Assembly: GCA_003864495.1 (NCBI GenBank)
Contig: PEDN01001392.1
Span: 1-64,000 of the forward strand
Direction of reading: 5' to 3'
DNA from: Nemopilema nomurai
Taxonomy: Eukaryota > Cnidaria > Scyphozoa > Rhizostomeae > Rhizostomatidae
Length of the DNA stretch: 64,000 nucleotides
The position numbers and the translations under genes were made by a program. The notes beneath the pieces are model-generated. The model saw nothing but the letters and a program-made list of their open reading frames with translations, made no database searches and was not told the DNA's origin. Within the stretch, counting starts at the first letter, position 1. Each line of letters opens with the position of its first letter. Positions 11,901 through 25,281 of this stretch are shown one piece after another.

Positions 11901-12268
11901 CGACGCACTGGAGATCAACGTGCAGTTTCAACACGCTTGGGGTCGATCTCACTGACTACGTTCGAGCGAATTTCAACTCGATTGACATCACCAGTTTCTT
12001 GGGGTCTGGTGTTTGCAGGAAAGTTGAATACATCAACATTCGTGGTCAAGCAGCTTCTCACAAGACCGTTCGCTTTTGGCAAGTGCTGAATACATGTGCC
12101 TTCCATATTGACAGTCACATCTCGCAGGACACATGTCAGTTTGGCGCAAAACAAGGTTCGGTTGTGAGTGAAGACAATTTTGGATTTTATTATGCTGTCA
12201 ACAAAAACTTCAGATGCACTGCAGGTCAGTGGGCAACTACCCAGTACTGGTTCGGTGGCTATGCTTGA
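8974..12268 (+). CDS. Fibrinogen-like secreted protein, copy B (exon 2 frameshifted)
   Basis: Exons 8974-9035 (signal peptide), 11115-11387 and 11863-12268. Introns are GT-AG and the phases match copy D. Exon 2 is 273 bp instead of 275: one base is missing near 11325 (CTTCAAACTG, where other copies read CTTCAAAACTG or CTTCAGAACTG) and another near 11337 (CCTTACTG, where others read CCTTGACTG or CCTTTACTG). Read literally, the frame breaks after NNIFK. Both losses sit on positions that differ between copies, so they are probably consensus errors. Exon 3 is intact and carries the FGFYYAVNKNF and CTAGQW variant. Confidence 0.7.
9310..9321 (+). repeat. Poly-G tract, unit B
   Basis: Run of 12 G next to CAGGGGCGTAACTAGC (from 9283), which looks like one terminus of a second transposon of the CAGGGGCG type. 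No matching opposite end was found. It lies in intron 1 of the secreted gene. Confidence 0.8.
10510..10556. repeat. 12-bp perfect hairpin in intron 1, unit B
   Basis: ACGATCACTTTT pairs with AAAAGTGATCGT across a 23-nt loop. It is conserved without change in units B-E and absent from F, where this part of the intron is replaced. Function unknown; it may be the remains of a palindromic element. Confidence 0.75.
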
Positions 12269-13097
12269 TACAGTGCCAAGGACTGGAGAACTCGCACTCA
12301 GACGATACTTAATTGTAGTTATTCATCTTTCAAAGCGGCTGCATTTTTGCTTAAAACAATCACAGAGTTGATGCTTTTGAGAAACACGTTTTCATTCTTT
12401 ACTATTTAGAAACGTTGTATTTGACAAAGACGTAAAAAGAAAGTTATTTCCTTCAAGTCTGTCTTGGTTCACGGTAACACTGCTGATGGCACAGAGAACA
12501 GAAACTGAAACTAGATGATCTCCTTTTCTAGAAATCAGTGCTACATGTGAAAAAGAGGAACAGTTTTTCGATCGAAAATCAACTTCTTTTGTAACATATG
12601 AAAAGAAACCTTCATTAGTATAACGACCAATTCTTGCGGCGTAACTACCAAGAAACCTAGGCTGGCTCACTTTTATCAGATTGAGCATCTCTTACAGAAA
12701 ATTAACTAGAACATTCAAACATTTCTTTCCGAGGGGAGTTGAGAACTTCATGGAGATAATCTTAGACTCGAGTTTCAACTACAACCAAAACTTGAGGCTT
12801 TTCAAAACACTTACCTATCAATTACCATAATTTGATACGATTTAGATTATTAAACACTATGAAGCAACTCTTACTACATTTATCGAACAAACTCTGGTTA
12901 CGTATCCTAAAGGGTTTTACATGGAAAAAGAAGAGTTTTGAAAGAAGTTATCGTTAAACTGTTACTTCAAACTCATATTCTAAAGCCATTAGAAGGCCAA
13001 TTTTGCAAAGTACTGATAAAAGAGGAAAATAAATTGGTGCAAAACGATTTAGGTAAAAAATGCTTCGTGATACAGAACTTAACCATCGCAAGAAGCA

Positions 13098-13399
13098 ATT
13101 TTCGCATACTTAAAATACTTTTTCGTCCGACACTCCTCAGAGAATGCCAACGCCGATATATGAACAAAACTGACGAAATAAATAGCAAGCTGTAGATTAG
13201 AACACTAGAGGGTGATAAGATAAGTTTGATTGGTTAGAATTGACCAATCACCATCACTTCACACATGAGATTTAGAAAAGCCAAAGAGGAAAGGAAAACT
13301 CATTGTGTCTATCAAGAATGTGGTTCTGCATAGAAATGTAGACAGACTCCAAAACACCTAGGTGAAGAGAGGTCCTTGCTTGCCCAATTATGCGAAAAT
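13098..13399. mobile_element. MITE-like repeat, unit C
   Basis: Same ATTTTCGCATA ends and CCAAT-paired centre as the unit B copy; it differs by 1-bp changes only. Confidence 0.6.
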
Positions 13400-14269
13400 C
13401 ATTTCATGTTTTGGTGCAATCTTGGCTTTCTATAATCTGTTCTCTAAAGCTGAACCACAATTCAACCAGGATACGCTTCAAGGTATCAAGTTCAGAAGTC
13501 AACTTGGTCTGAAAGCTAACCATAACCGCTCTATGTACAAGCGCTTTTTTAAAACCAATTTAGACCGCAGGTTCGGCAGAAAAATAGCCAACAGGCTTTA
13601 TATTTTGTCCGATTACAGATTGAATGGTAATTATTCCGTTACTGGGCCTTCTCGTTCTTCAATCAAAAAGCAAGATTATAGACCTGCGAAATCGTCGTTT
13701 TTGGTAGAAAAAGTGTGTTCTAGTTTTCGTTTCTAAAAAGCCTAAACTTGGCTGAAAAGTCTGGTCTAGAAACGGCATGAAAAACATGAGATGATCATGC
13801 TAGACTGTAAACTCACATTCTAGCTATGTGACTTTTAAATTTTTAATGACAAAGAATGAGAAAAATTTATATATGCATTTTTATCAACGATCAAAGAACC
13901 TAAATTCGGCATCAACCAAAATTTCAGTGACAAGACTTTGCAATAGTTCTTTCTACTGGTAGGAAAGAGCGTTTAAGAAGGTCAAATTCAATTTCAAATG
14001 CAATTTAGTATCTTTTACTTTCCAGTTTCCACCTCTCGACGGATCTTGAATTAGGCCAAATGCTTGCTCATACAAGATACCCACATGGCTGCAACTACTC
14101 TTCATTCATTAGCATAAAATGAGTTGGTCGTTAAGCTAAGTATTCACAACACAATTGCTAAGCTCAACTAAAACGAATTTCTACAGATCTTTTGACAAAG
14201 TCAAATTCAATTTCAAATGCAATTTAGTATCTTTTACTTTCCAGTTTCCACCTTTCGACGGATCTTGAA

Positions 14270-16027
14270 TTAGGCCAAATGCTTGCTCATACAAGTCAAT
14301 GACAACGGAATCCCAGTGAACCGTTCCAGCACTTTTATCGCTAACAATCCATGGCTGCTCAGGTCACTAAAAATACCTTCAGTTCCAAAGTTTGGATTGA
14401 AAAAGTCTTGCAAACTTGTAACAAACATCCTCAAAGATTGGCTCACCTCGCTAGCGCCTACAATCTCGTCACAACATGTTTCATTTGGTCTGTCTAGCTT
14501 CATCAACAACTTTAACAAATAAACAGTAGAATAGACCTGAAAAAATGAAAGGACAAGTTTTTAGATTAGGTCTTTAGTAAAAAGAATACGGAAAAACACT
14601 GGCTGATTAATTTAGAAGATATTGAGAAATAAAGGTCATTAAAATATCTTGCTCCGTAACTTAAACACCGGAATATAAAGCACTATTTATAAACCAGAGA
14701 AAAAGACAAAGTTGCAATTTATACATTATCTGAGTTTGATATGTTCATGTTGAAAAAAAACAGAATACAGCAATTACCAGACCACAAGTGAGTAAAATGA
14801 GTCCATTTCGTTGGGTTTCAATAAACGTGCAATGATAAGTGAGAAAAGAACCAGGCTCTAACTGCCTGTGCAATTTAAAGGCAGGATAACTTGCATGAAA
14901 ATCCAACATGCAATGAATAAGTGAATATTTTACAAAATATACCATACCTGGATAACTACTTAATGACTTTGCTTGCCTTGTCTGACCTGCAGATTGATGG
15001 CCGCAACAGTTCTTTGCTGAATTTCATGGCATATGCTTTTAAGTGGTCCTTTGTTATTTCTCTATGATCAAGCAGTTCATAGGCAGATTCAAAATACTGT
15101 ATGATAGCATCAATTGCTTCTGGGAAGTGAAAGATGTAAAATATTCAGACAATGGTCAAAATGATATGGCTGGTAAAACCAGTCCAAAGAAAAACAGATT
15201 GACCATTGTACTCCAACTGAGACATTTCCAAGAAGAAGTATTTGTGTCAGCCAGTGCCATTGTGGCAGGGGCAAGGGGCCATGGCCTTCCTAAATAGAGG
15301 TACACATATGGACTAGCAGCCATCAAAACACAGCTTCTACATTTCGTTTAGACTTCTATTGGATCAAAACTTGACTTTGATCCATTTCAAGAAAGGTCAC
15401 TGAAAATGTGATTTGTTGCAGATTTCTCTATCAATAAAAAGAATAGGAACCATCAAGAAATGTATTACAAATATGCTTAGAAATTTTAAGACTACAATTT
15501 GAACACATATTTTTGGCAAAGCAAAAATGCCAATGTTGCGAAGGAATTACAATTCAGTAGAAAATTTCTAATGAGTCTAATGGTGGATCTAAATTTTCTG
15601 AAGAACCATCCTTTCAGCTGTTCCAATCAATCCAACTTCGCTTCAGTTGAAATATTTCTCTTTGTCAATGATTAATAGACAATCAGCATCAACAGTAAAA
15701 AAAATTTGTGAGGAAAAACAGTTGGAGATATGCTACCTTTGTGATTGTGGAGGAAGATTGAGATCCAATAAATAGCCATTGTGGACAACGAGATTTCCAA
15801 TCACAAGAGATTTTCTATCCTACTGTAAATGTAATTCATTGCATCTCTTTATTAATCATCATACTTCATAAATGGCTAGCATTCCTTATATTTCAAGGTA
15901 ATTCTCAAAAAAATTTTAAACTGTACATCATTTAATGATTTATCCTTTGATTTGTCCATATTCACCAACCCAATAAACCGCTCACCTTCACTTGTAAAAG
16001 CCCAAACATTGCTTGATGTACTGCTTT
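14270..16027 (-). pseudogene. Unrecognised membrane protein gene, unit C copy (frame broken)
   Basis: Same exons and same breaks as the unit B copy, including CACTTTTATCGC near 14333. The stretch at 15140-15160 differs from unit B by several bases (AAATATTCAGACAATGG against AATTATATTGACAATGG), in the same short block that is variable in every unit. Confidence 0.42.
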
Positions 16028-18953
16028 CTAAACTTGCATATATATATGAAACATGCACCAGCCTTGTGGCTCATTCTATTTTCAGTCAATTAGCTCAACT
16101 ATCATTTTCCACGTCTATTATCTTGTTATTATCTTCACACTTTTGTTCCAATGTCTTAGACATATACAGATATCCTTGTAGAACCCTGGATATGAACTAC
16201 AGAATCCTGAGAGAGGACCATTCAACATTTTGTAACAAGATTCGGTAGTTCCTTGCATAAGATGATCTTTCTAACCTTGTGTGAGATTTCGTCAACATCC
16301 TGTCCCTGTATCAGCTAGAATGCATTTCCCTTCGCAATGAAAAACCACTGTCCGCTAGTTGAAAGTCAGTCACTAGCCAAGAAAAGTCTCCCTTGTAGAG
16401 GTGTGCTCAAGATGGATCACAACAGTGGGTCATATATTAAATTTATAATACCTCGTCTCTCCTAGATGAAACAATGAGAGAATTAAGTGTCACAGTTTGA
16501 CACGAGCATTTCAAATCTTCATCCGAAAGAAGATCCAAAATGTTGCGAGAACAAGACTTTTCCAATTCAGAAAGCAACTTCCCGCCTAGAGAAATTCAGA
16601 CAAGTTCTCAAGAAGGATGCGCATGCGCTAAAGAGAAATCTCGGAAAAGAAACTAGGAAGTAAAATTTCCAGCATAAGAGTGAAGTGGTTATAGCCTCGG
16701 ACTTTTAGAATAAATTATTGGCCTAGAAGACCAAGCAAATAAATGGGACGTGAGATACTTCGTGCTAGCTTCATACCCCTGCAGTTGTCGGCATGACTTA
16801 TAATTGATTAATGATTTTGCATATTTCGGCATGGAAATTCAGCCAAAATGAAGTAAACATGCAGGTATGCATACGGATGGAGCAAGGCTTATAAAAAGAA
16901 ATACAGAGCCATTTAGGAGGTTATATCATCAGATTATGACTAATTTTCAAGAAAGGCATATTAAAAGAAGCACCACCATTCCCGTTTAAGGCAGATAATA
17001 GATCATTCAAACAAAGAGCCAATCTACGATTGCACCCCTTTATACTAAAAATAATCAGTCATATCAGAGCACAAAGCTAAAGTATGCTCAACCTAATCTG
17101 ATAATCGCTACGGACAACAAAAAGCAACGGATGAATTTATCTTCTTTCTTTATCTTTATATATTTTATATTTTTTCAATTTCCTATCCAAACATCAATCA
17201 TACGCTACAGTTTTCTACCCTTTCAAAATCCTCTTTGCCTCTTTTCAAAAAAATGCAGTCTCATTGTCATTCAATTTTGCTGTAACTCTATCCAGCATCT
17301 AAATAAGGAAATTCACCGTATTGATCAAGACAAATTTGTATTGTTCAGCTCTGCATTGATACTTTTATGCGGCTTCTGCTATAAGAGGAACTTCGCGTGA
17401 TGAAAAGGGAGCTGGAATCTAGCATTTCGCCCACAGTTTGATATCCGGTCACTCCTTCTAACAGCAGGACTTGATTAAAGTTGCTTCGATCGTGTTACTA
17501 GTTCGTTATCGACCTTGCTGTTAGTCCAAACGTATCGAGACGCGAAGAGACCATAGTGACTACGTGTGCTAGAGACAATCGAAGACAGAATGATGGGTAG
17601 TTGGGACACAGTAGACAGCAAGCCTTCTATTCACAGCATCTCTTCAATTCTATCTCTGCAATAAACTTGTCATTGACTTCTTTCCGCTCTTAGAAACAGC
17701 GATTTTTGTAATTAGACACCAGACAATTGCGAGCCATTACCAAAATCGAGGTTCCTGTGTACAAAATAAAGCAGAATATATCGGGTTTGGAAATTTTAAA
17801 TCAACACTAGCATGATGATTGTTCTTTCACGGCGATAACCTACGCGACTTTAGCTCTATTTTCCCAACCGGTTGTTTGTTGCAGAGCTAAAGATACACGA
17901 CTGCCAATCTTTTCCTTCGTCTGATATGGCTTCATTCTTCTTCTACTTTTGATAAAGAACAAATTCATCCCAGCTCTTAAAGTTGCCTGCCATGTTTACG
18001 TTGCGTTGTCACTAAGTCATCAATTGATTCTAAATTGTCATGTGACTCCTCTTAACATGAAAATGTAGCGTCTTGCTGTGCCGTCCTTCTCTGTCAGTAC
18101 AGCCTTTATCGTTCCCTGTCTACCCTCGAAACTTGTCGTTAATCTTGCAATTCATCCCTCTTTTATCGGCCTTACTTTTTTCCCAACCCTTCGGCATTTC
18201 CTTCCTCTTGCCTGCCTCAATCCAATCAAAGTTGACAAAACTACCCATTTTCTGTTTTCTTCCACTTGACGGTATTTTGAGCCATTTCTGAAAACCAACA
18301 AACACTACAGTCAATGCTAGCAACTTTTTGTTTGAATCGGTGGTGTCAGAAACCGGAAAAAATTAATCCTTACAGTTTGTAGAATTTTTAAAGTTGAATT
18401 TGATATATGTTTATCAACTATCATATCAGGATATTTACAAAAGGCGCAGGAAGCTGAACATGTAATTGAAAACCCCAGTTGAGATTTTAAAAAATTGGCT
18501 CGTGTAAAAATCTCGTTAAAATCAGTGTTTAAATGTCCGACAGTTGGGGTTTTATTCTTCTAATTTCATCAATGATTTTCTTTAAATATCACCATTCATC
18601 AGTGCATCAAACAAGTTGATCATGGGTTTCTACCGACTACGTTGCTCAACTTCTATGGACGATCCGAGCCATAGTTGTCTTATTTAACGCGCAGAGAACA
18701 CGAAGCCAGGCCGAGAGAAGGGGAGAGATGACGCGTTGCCTGTTGTGTTTTTACAATTCTACTTGTTCTGATTATTCTAAAAATAAATTTGCCGACGGGG
18801 GATGAGAGAGGATGATGAAATGGTGATGTCATGGGGATGGAACAGTCTAGAATCAAAATTAAACAAACCAGTCACTACAGAACTTCAAGTGATGAAAAGG
18901 GAGCTGGAATCTAGAATTTGCCTACAGTTTGATATCCGGCCACTCCTTCTAAC

Positions 18954-20524
18954 CAGGGGCGGCTCAGACTAAAAATAAGTTGATGAACAAATTTTTGGCC
19001 ATGCCTTTTACCAAAAGTGGAAACGCCCATTTTTCTTCTGAAGAAGTATTCATATAATAATGTATGCTTTTTATATTGTATTAAAGCCAACAAAACATAT
19101 ACAGAATATAAATAGAACATATATAGAACAATATATAACATAGATAGAACATTATAAAACATATTGCAAGAACTTTAAGATAGAATTGATTGCAAATATA
19201 GAATTAAGTAACCGATAAATGTATATTAAAAAGCCAGATTTACTCGGCAGAAGATAAAAATCTTTTACCACTAAAGCCCAGACGTTATTATTTGCAAAAA
19301 TGCATCTGCACATTTTTAAACCTAAAATTCCGTCCGAATCATTATTAGCTGGCAATCTTGTACCACAAAATAAATAACAAAATATTTCTGATAAAGACAA
19401 TGATCGAAAGATACTGTTTGTACTTTAGTTTTCTGAATGCATTATATACAAGAATAAAAGATTAGGCAAATTGCGAAGTGGCAGTTTGAAAAAGATGTTG
19501 ATATGAACCTCAAACTATCCTCAAAATTATCTAATTTTGCTACCTCTTTGGCTTTTCTTTCAAGCTTTTTTTGCAATATTTATGCAGCATCAGCGCTCAG
19601 TTTTTGTGAGCAGTTTTTGTTGCGATATTAGGCCGTAGGCTTGCGGCCCTTTTCCCGCGGCGTTCCAACAGCCCATGCCTGTCCTGCACGGCCCTATGCT
19701 CCTCGCCTCCAAAAAGGCAAGGAAATCGCTGGTTGATTTGACTACCTTGGTCTGAGCATGGTCTGAGAGGTCACGTTTGGTGGATGTGAAATGACCATGG
19801 ATCACAACTTTGATATGATTTCATTTCAAAATCAACCCAAATATGTTTATAAAGCCTTTTTCATTCTCTCCGCCGCATATCAAAGGAAAAGATTCATACA
19901 CCGAAACACTCGTTCTCCCCGTATACTTTATTCTTGTGCACGGCTTTCCATCCTTCTTAAGGCGCAATCAATGTTCGTGACTCAGAGTGTTATCTTGTTG
20001 CACGCAGTGAAAATATCTTATCGTTATTCAAAACTCGATCCATGACAAGAGACTTGACTTTTAGAGAGCAGTAGTGCCAAGGTAATTGGGCTGCGGAACT
20101 AGGTTGCTGCGAGGCGCTTATTGTTTTAAAGCCATCTGTTCAATGGGGAATTACGTCACGACTCCCACGAAGACAATTGCGAGGTAATCAGGAAGGGCCA
20201 CGATTACCTTGCGCCGTCATGTTATGTTGGCATGGCCATCCTAATCGCAAATTCAAGCTGTCACATTTAACAAAAGCGATGTTAGCAAAAGGATTTTCAG
20301 CGAATTATCGACTCTCTGTGAAACCATGGAAAAGAGAGCAAAAGGGCAATGATTCGACATTTGTCACGGAGCGCGAGGAAAGGGCTCTACCTTGTTGTTA
20401 TGGCGCAACAACTTATCAAAACTGTCTTGTTTTTCATCATTTTGGGAGTAATAAAAGAGCCTCAAAATTCTTGAAAAAATAGGTAATCAGCGATTACCTC
20501 GATTGCCCCCAAACGCCGCCCCTG
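18954..20524. mobile_element. Non-autonomous hAT-like element, unit C
   Basis: Same insertion as in unit B, with CAGGGGCGGC at the left end, GCCGCCCCTG at the right end and CTTCTAAC target duplications at 18946-18953 and 20525-20532. Identical position in every full unit shows that the element was present before the array was amplified. Confidence 0.85.
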
Positions 20525-20858
20525 CTTCTAACTGCATGACTTCATTAAAGTTGCTTCTAGTTCGCTATCGACCTTGCTGTTAGTCAGAACGTATCAAGAG
20601 GCAAAGAGACTGCATACTTTCAACCGTATTTTAGCATGAGTTCTCAAATTGAAGAACTAGGCATCTTCCCATGACCTGACTCTGACCATATTTTTCTTAA
20701 TTTAAACTCATTTTATGGCTTGCTAAGTAACTTTCATATTTTCACTTGCAATACCTCTCACGCGGAATCTATTCCTTTTCCACTTCATGAATAAAGTTTG
20801 TTTTATTGCTTTTCAAAAAAGGGAGAAAAGACTTGTTATTTCACTCTTTACATTCCAG

Positions 20859-23800
20859 TTTTAAAGATATTTGTTGTACTCCTCTGTGGATTTGCATTTC
20901 ACCTGGACATTGCCAAGACGGTAAGCATACTCTTCATCAAAAGTTCCTAATGATGCATGATTTGAAATCTATAAAAGAAAGAGCTAACAATGCACAATAT
21001 GGAGGGGGTTTTTGGAAGGTTCAGATAGAATTGTTGCACCTTTATACAGCGCTTCTCCTGCTTGTATACCTGGCACGTACCTCATGGTAAACGTGCCAAA
21101 TGCAATATTTAAACTCATTTCGAATTGCCTCCAATACTTGTCGTTTCATTTCTTTCTGCGTTGAGGCCAGGGGCGTAACTAGCATTTTTCTTTAGGGGGG
21201 GGGGGGGAGGGTGTATATAAGATTTTGGCCGACATTTTGGCCACTGCCCGACTAAAATGTTATGAGATCTATTTTTGGAGCAGCCTTCGCGTTCTTTCCA
21301 TATTTTAAAACCGTTATGAAATTTGTTGCATTTGTAATTTTTCTGATATTTTTATGTATCTCTGTTTCGTTTTTCTATTGACCTTTGAACCATATATCAA
21401 TGCCTCGCTGTTCATATGTCAATCAGTGTTTATTATAAGCTGAAGTTCAGTCGTGTTAACTTCCTTTCGTAAAATATTCTAATGGCAACGATGATAAGCG
21501 ACTATTAACAGCAGATGATTTTATCAAAGTTCCTTCGAAAATAAGCCATTGGCTTTCGTCGTCCAGACACTGGTAAAATCGTGGCATCCAGGACGGATGA
21601 TGGATGATGAAAAATGTATTACTGGGTCGCAAAAACCGACACTGGTTTTCAAGAGTGGTTTGCTAATAGGTGTTTAGGCTAGTGGAGTCGCTCCAAATAT
21701 TGATTTACTCAAAATATTGACAAAGCAAGACCCAAAATAAAACGGTATTTGAACAACAAAATGGCATGAAATAGAAGAAAACCTACAAATTTGCTGAAAA
21801 CAGAACCTATTAGGAAGGGCATTTTTTGAGGATTTTTGAGTGGTGGGGCATTTTTCTAAATGGCCCCCATTTATACACTACCAGAAATGACATAGGAAAC
21901 GACACATTACACTTTGTATTGGCTTTGGCACTAAATCTTGGGAATTGAGCAATGAATCGAGTTAAATGAGAATAAATGAGATAAATGAGAAGGTGGATAA
22001 ATGAGAATTATAATGATATAAAGATTGTTATCAGCATCGATTGAGCCCCCAAATTTGCTACCAGCCTTTTGAAACACCGGTTACTTTTATCTCTAAGGGC
22101 TACAAAGTGGCCGACATTTGGGGCAAATGTAGCATTTTTCTCTTCAGTGGTGGCCCGGTGGGGCAATTTCCCCACCACTCATGTATGTTAAAAAGTGTCC
22201 TGCTATTAGGAGAATAAATAACCTATCACCTTTTGTTGGGAAAACCATAACCTTTCGTCAAGCAAAGATTCACCTTTTTTCGGGCAAAGCTGTTTGACAT
22301 AGCGGGAAATCAACAAATAATTTCTCTTTTATTTTGCCCGAAAGTTGTGAACATCTTGTCTGGCGTTTGCCCGACAAAATGCGGGTTTTCGATTATTAAC
22401 GATCACTTTTTTCGATATTGGACCAACGCGTGGAAAAGTGATCGTGTAACAAACTGAAATTGCCAATTTCGCTGCAGAATTTGATGCGATTATTGGGTGT
22501 TAATCCTTATTATTGGAAATTTTACTCTGAACGAAAGCAGCCTAAAGTCGAGTTCATTACTTTTTTCAAAGGCGCCGAAAATTTTTACGTCACATGATGT
22601 TATCTCGAGAATGGAACGGCCTTGAGCAAATGCTCGGGTTCCAATTACCAAGATATTTTAGTACCCAACAGCAGCGACAATAACAGTTTGCTTCGACCAG
22701 ACATTTTGAAGGAACCCACGCTTCGTTGCTTTGTTTGAACCATAGTTTTGAACGGAGGACTAACATCTCCACAAGTGATAGGCATTGTTAAGCCACACTT
22801 TCCAGAAATGATTTTGAATTGCTTTGGGAATAACAGTATCACTTTTTTCCCACTGTTCCCTTCATACCGCATCTTCAACTATCTTTTAAACTCAACTCAA
22901 AATTATCAGATGTTTCATAATTATAAGAATCTTTCTTTAAGTTTTGAGTGACTTCCATCTTCTATCTTAGACACATTTGGTTGTTAATACACTTTTATTA
23001 TAGGCCCTGCTTAACAAGGAGCCAGTCATTCAAGTGAAGCCCATTCCAAGGTCCTGCCTTGACTACTTGAAAGATGGTAAGACAGTAAATGGGTACTATT
23101 CCATTGCGGGACCAAACCAAGAGTCCCTAACTGTTTTCTGCGACTTCACATCAGAGCCAGGTGCAGCATGGACCTTGGTCTTATCGTGGGCCTTGAAGTA
23201 CAACAACATCTTCAAAACTGCTACCTTGACTGTGGATATGCCAGTCAACAAACGAACCCCTAATTGGGTCGCTTACAGGTTAGCAATATTTGCGTAATCA
23301 GTTGGCCAGCAAGGGTGTTCTGAGTAGAGTTTTAGTGTTCTTCACTTAAATGAAGATTAATTTTACCTAATTGCAGTTTAAGATTGGCGAGTGCTGTGTA
23401 TGCACTGACTTTAATTACTTTTTCTGATTTTGATTTTTCTAATGACATGGAACATATTAAGTAGAAGGAAGTCCACGTAGAAGCCTGTCCCATCTAAAAA
23501 ATTGCTTCTGAGGATTCATACTTTTCAGTGCAGTATGTGTTACAACAAATTTCATCCAAGTCACTAAAGCAGTAAACTAACACAAAAAATATAGCAAAGT
23601 AATCGCATTTAGGTAAAGATTGCCAACCAAATATTTATTGACAATTCTAATATATAAAATCAGTCTGCTGTAGCATGCTTCTCAAGCATATGGTCTTCTT
23701 GCCTTCCCTCTCCTACCAGCTCACTAAAGGTGCGTTGCATTTATTTTCTTCAGGCTTCCAAGGGCTCAAATGCTCTCCATCAAAGCGCAATCGACGCACT

Positions 23801-24158
23801 GGAGATCAACATGCAGTTTCAACACGCTTGGGGTCGATCTCACTGACTACGTTCGAGCGAATTTCAACTCGATTGACATCACCAGTTTCTTGGGGTCTGG
23901 TGTTTGCAGGAAAGTTGAATACATCAACATTCGTGGTCAAGCAGCTTCTCACAAGACCGTTCGCTTTTGGCAAGTGCTGAATACATGTGCCTTCCATATT
24001 GACAGTCACATCTCGCAGGACACATGTCAGTTTGGCGCAAAACAAGGTTCGGTTGTGAGTGAAGACAATTTTGGATTTTATTATGTGTCAACAAAAACTT
24101 CAGATGCACTGCAGCTCAGTGGGCAACTACCCAGTACTGGTTCGGTGGCTATGCTTGA
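20859..24158 (+). CDS. Fibrinogen-like secreted protein, copy C (exon 3 frameshifted)
   Basis: Exons 20859-20920, 23004-23278 and 23754-24158. Exon 2 is full length (275 bp) with the NIFKTATLTVDMPV variant. Exon 3 is 405 bp rather than 406: TTTATTATGTGTCAAC at about 24078-24090 lacks one base compared with TTTATTATGCTGTCAAC (copy B) and TTTATCATAGTGTCAAC (copies A and D). Read literally, this replaces the conserved C-terminus ending in YWFGGYA with an unrelated tail running to 24261. Because the missing base is a site that varies between copies, a consensus error is the likelier explanation. Confidence 0.7.
21195..21207 (+). repeat. Poly-G tract, unit C
   Basis: Run of 13 G at the position equivalent to 9310 in unit B; length differs between copies. 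Confidence 0.8.
22399..22445. repeat. 12-bp perfect hairpin in intron 1, unit C
   Basis: Same arms and loop as the unit B hairpin. Confidence 0.75.
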
Positions 24159-24981
24159 TACAGTGCCAAGGACTGGAGAACTCGCACTCAGACGATACTC
24201 AATTGTAGTTATTCATCTTTCAAAGCGACTGCATTTTTGCTTAAAACAGTCACAGAGTTGATGCTTTTGAGAAACACGTTTTCATTCTTTACTATTTAGA
24301 AACGTTGTATTTGACAAAGACGTAAAAAGAAAGTTATTTCCTTCAAGTCTGTCTTGGTTCACGGTAACACTGCTGATGGCACAGAGAACAGAAACTGAAA
24401 CTAGATGATCTCCTTTTCTAGAAATCAGTGCTACATGTGAAAAAGAGGAACAGTTTTTCGATCGAAAATCAACTTCTTTTGTAACATATGAAAAGAACCT
24501 TCATTAGTATAACGACCAATTCTTGCGGCGTAACTACCAAGAAACCTAGGCTGGCTCACTTTTATCAGATTGAGCATCTCTTACAGAAAATCAACTAGAA
24601 CATTCAAACATTTCTTTCCGAGGGGAGTTGAGAACTTCATGGAGATAATCTTAGACTCGAGTTTCAACTACAACCAAAACTTGAGGCTTTCAAAACACTT
24701 ACCTATCAATTACCATAATTTGATACGATTTAGATTATTAAACACTATGAAGCAACTCTTACTACATTTATCGAACAAACTCTGGTTACGTATCCTAAAG
24801 GGTTTTATGGAAAAAGAAGAGTTTTGAAAGAAGTTATCGTTAAACTGTTACTTCAAACTCATATTCTAAAGCCATAGAAGGCCATTTTGCAAAGTACTGA
24901 TAAAAGAGGAAAATAAATTGGTGCAAAACGATTTAGGTAAACAAATGCTTCGTGATACAGAACTTAACCATCGCAGAAGCA

Positions 24982-25281
24982 ATTTTCGCATACTTAAAAT
25001 ACTTTTTCGTCCGACACTCCTCAGAGAATGCCAACGCCGATATATGAACAAAACTGACGAAATAAATAGCAAGCTGTAGATTAGAACACTAGAGGGTGAT
25101 AAGATAAGTGTTGATTGGTTAGAATTGACCAATCACCATCACTTCACACATGAGATTTAGAAAAGCCAAAGAGAAAGGAAAACTCATTGTGTCTATCAAG
25201 AATGTGGTTCTGCATAGAAATGAGACAGACTCCAAACACCTAGGTGAAGAGAGGTCCTTGCTTGCCCAATTATGCGAAAAT
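24982..25281. mobile_element. MITE-like repeat, unit D
   Basis: Same ends and centre, but with several single-base losses (for example at 25176, 25221 and 25234) that coincide with sites differing between units B and F. Confidence 0.58.

Larger units (their letters stand above)
531..12419 (+). repeat. Tandem array unit B (11,889 bp)
   Basis: Direct head-to-tail unit bounded by successive TTTGAC(A)AAGACG joints. Content from left to right: MITE-like repeat (1210-1512), - strand unknown membrane gene (2383-4142), AT-rich DNA without a clear gene (4143-7059), hAT-like element (7068-8639), and the + strand secreted gene (8974-12268). It matches units C, D and E almost base for base, with scattered substitutions and 1-3 bp indels. 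Confidence 0.93.
12420..24309 (+). repeat. Tandem array unit C (11,890 bp)
   Basis: Second complete unit, with the same orientation and order of contents as unit B. It is distinguished by its own private indels, for example loss of six bases in the TTAATATTTATA stretch near 14684, so it is not simply a duplicated contig of B. Confidence 0.93.

Noticed and set aside
23770..24261. 163-codon version of the secreted protein with a new C-terminus
   Set aside because: The new tail arises from a one-base loss at a site variable between copies and runs into 3' flanking sequence; it is not a distinct protein.
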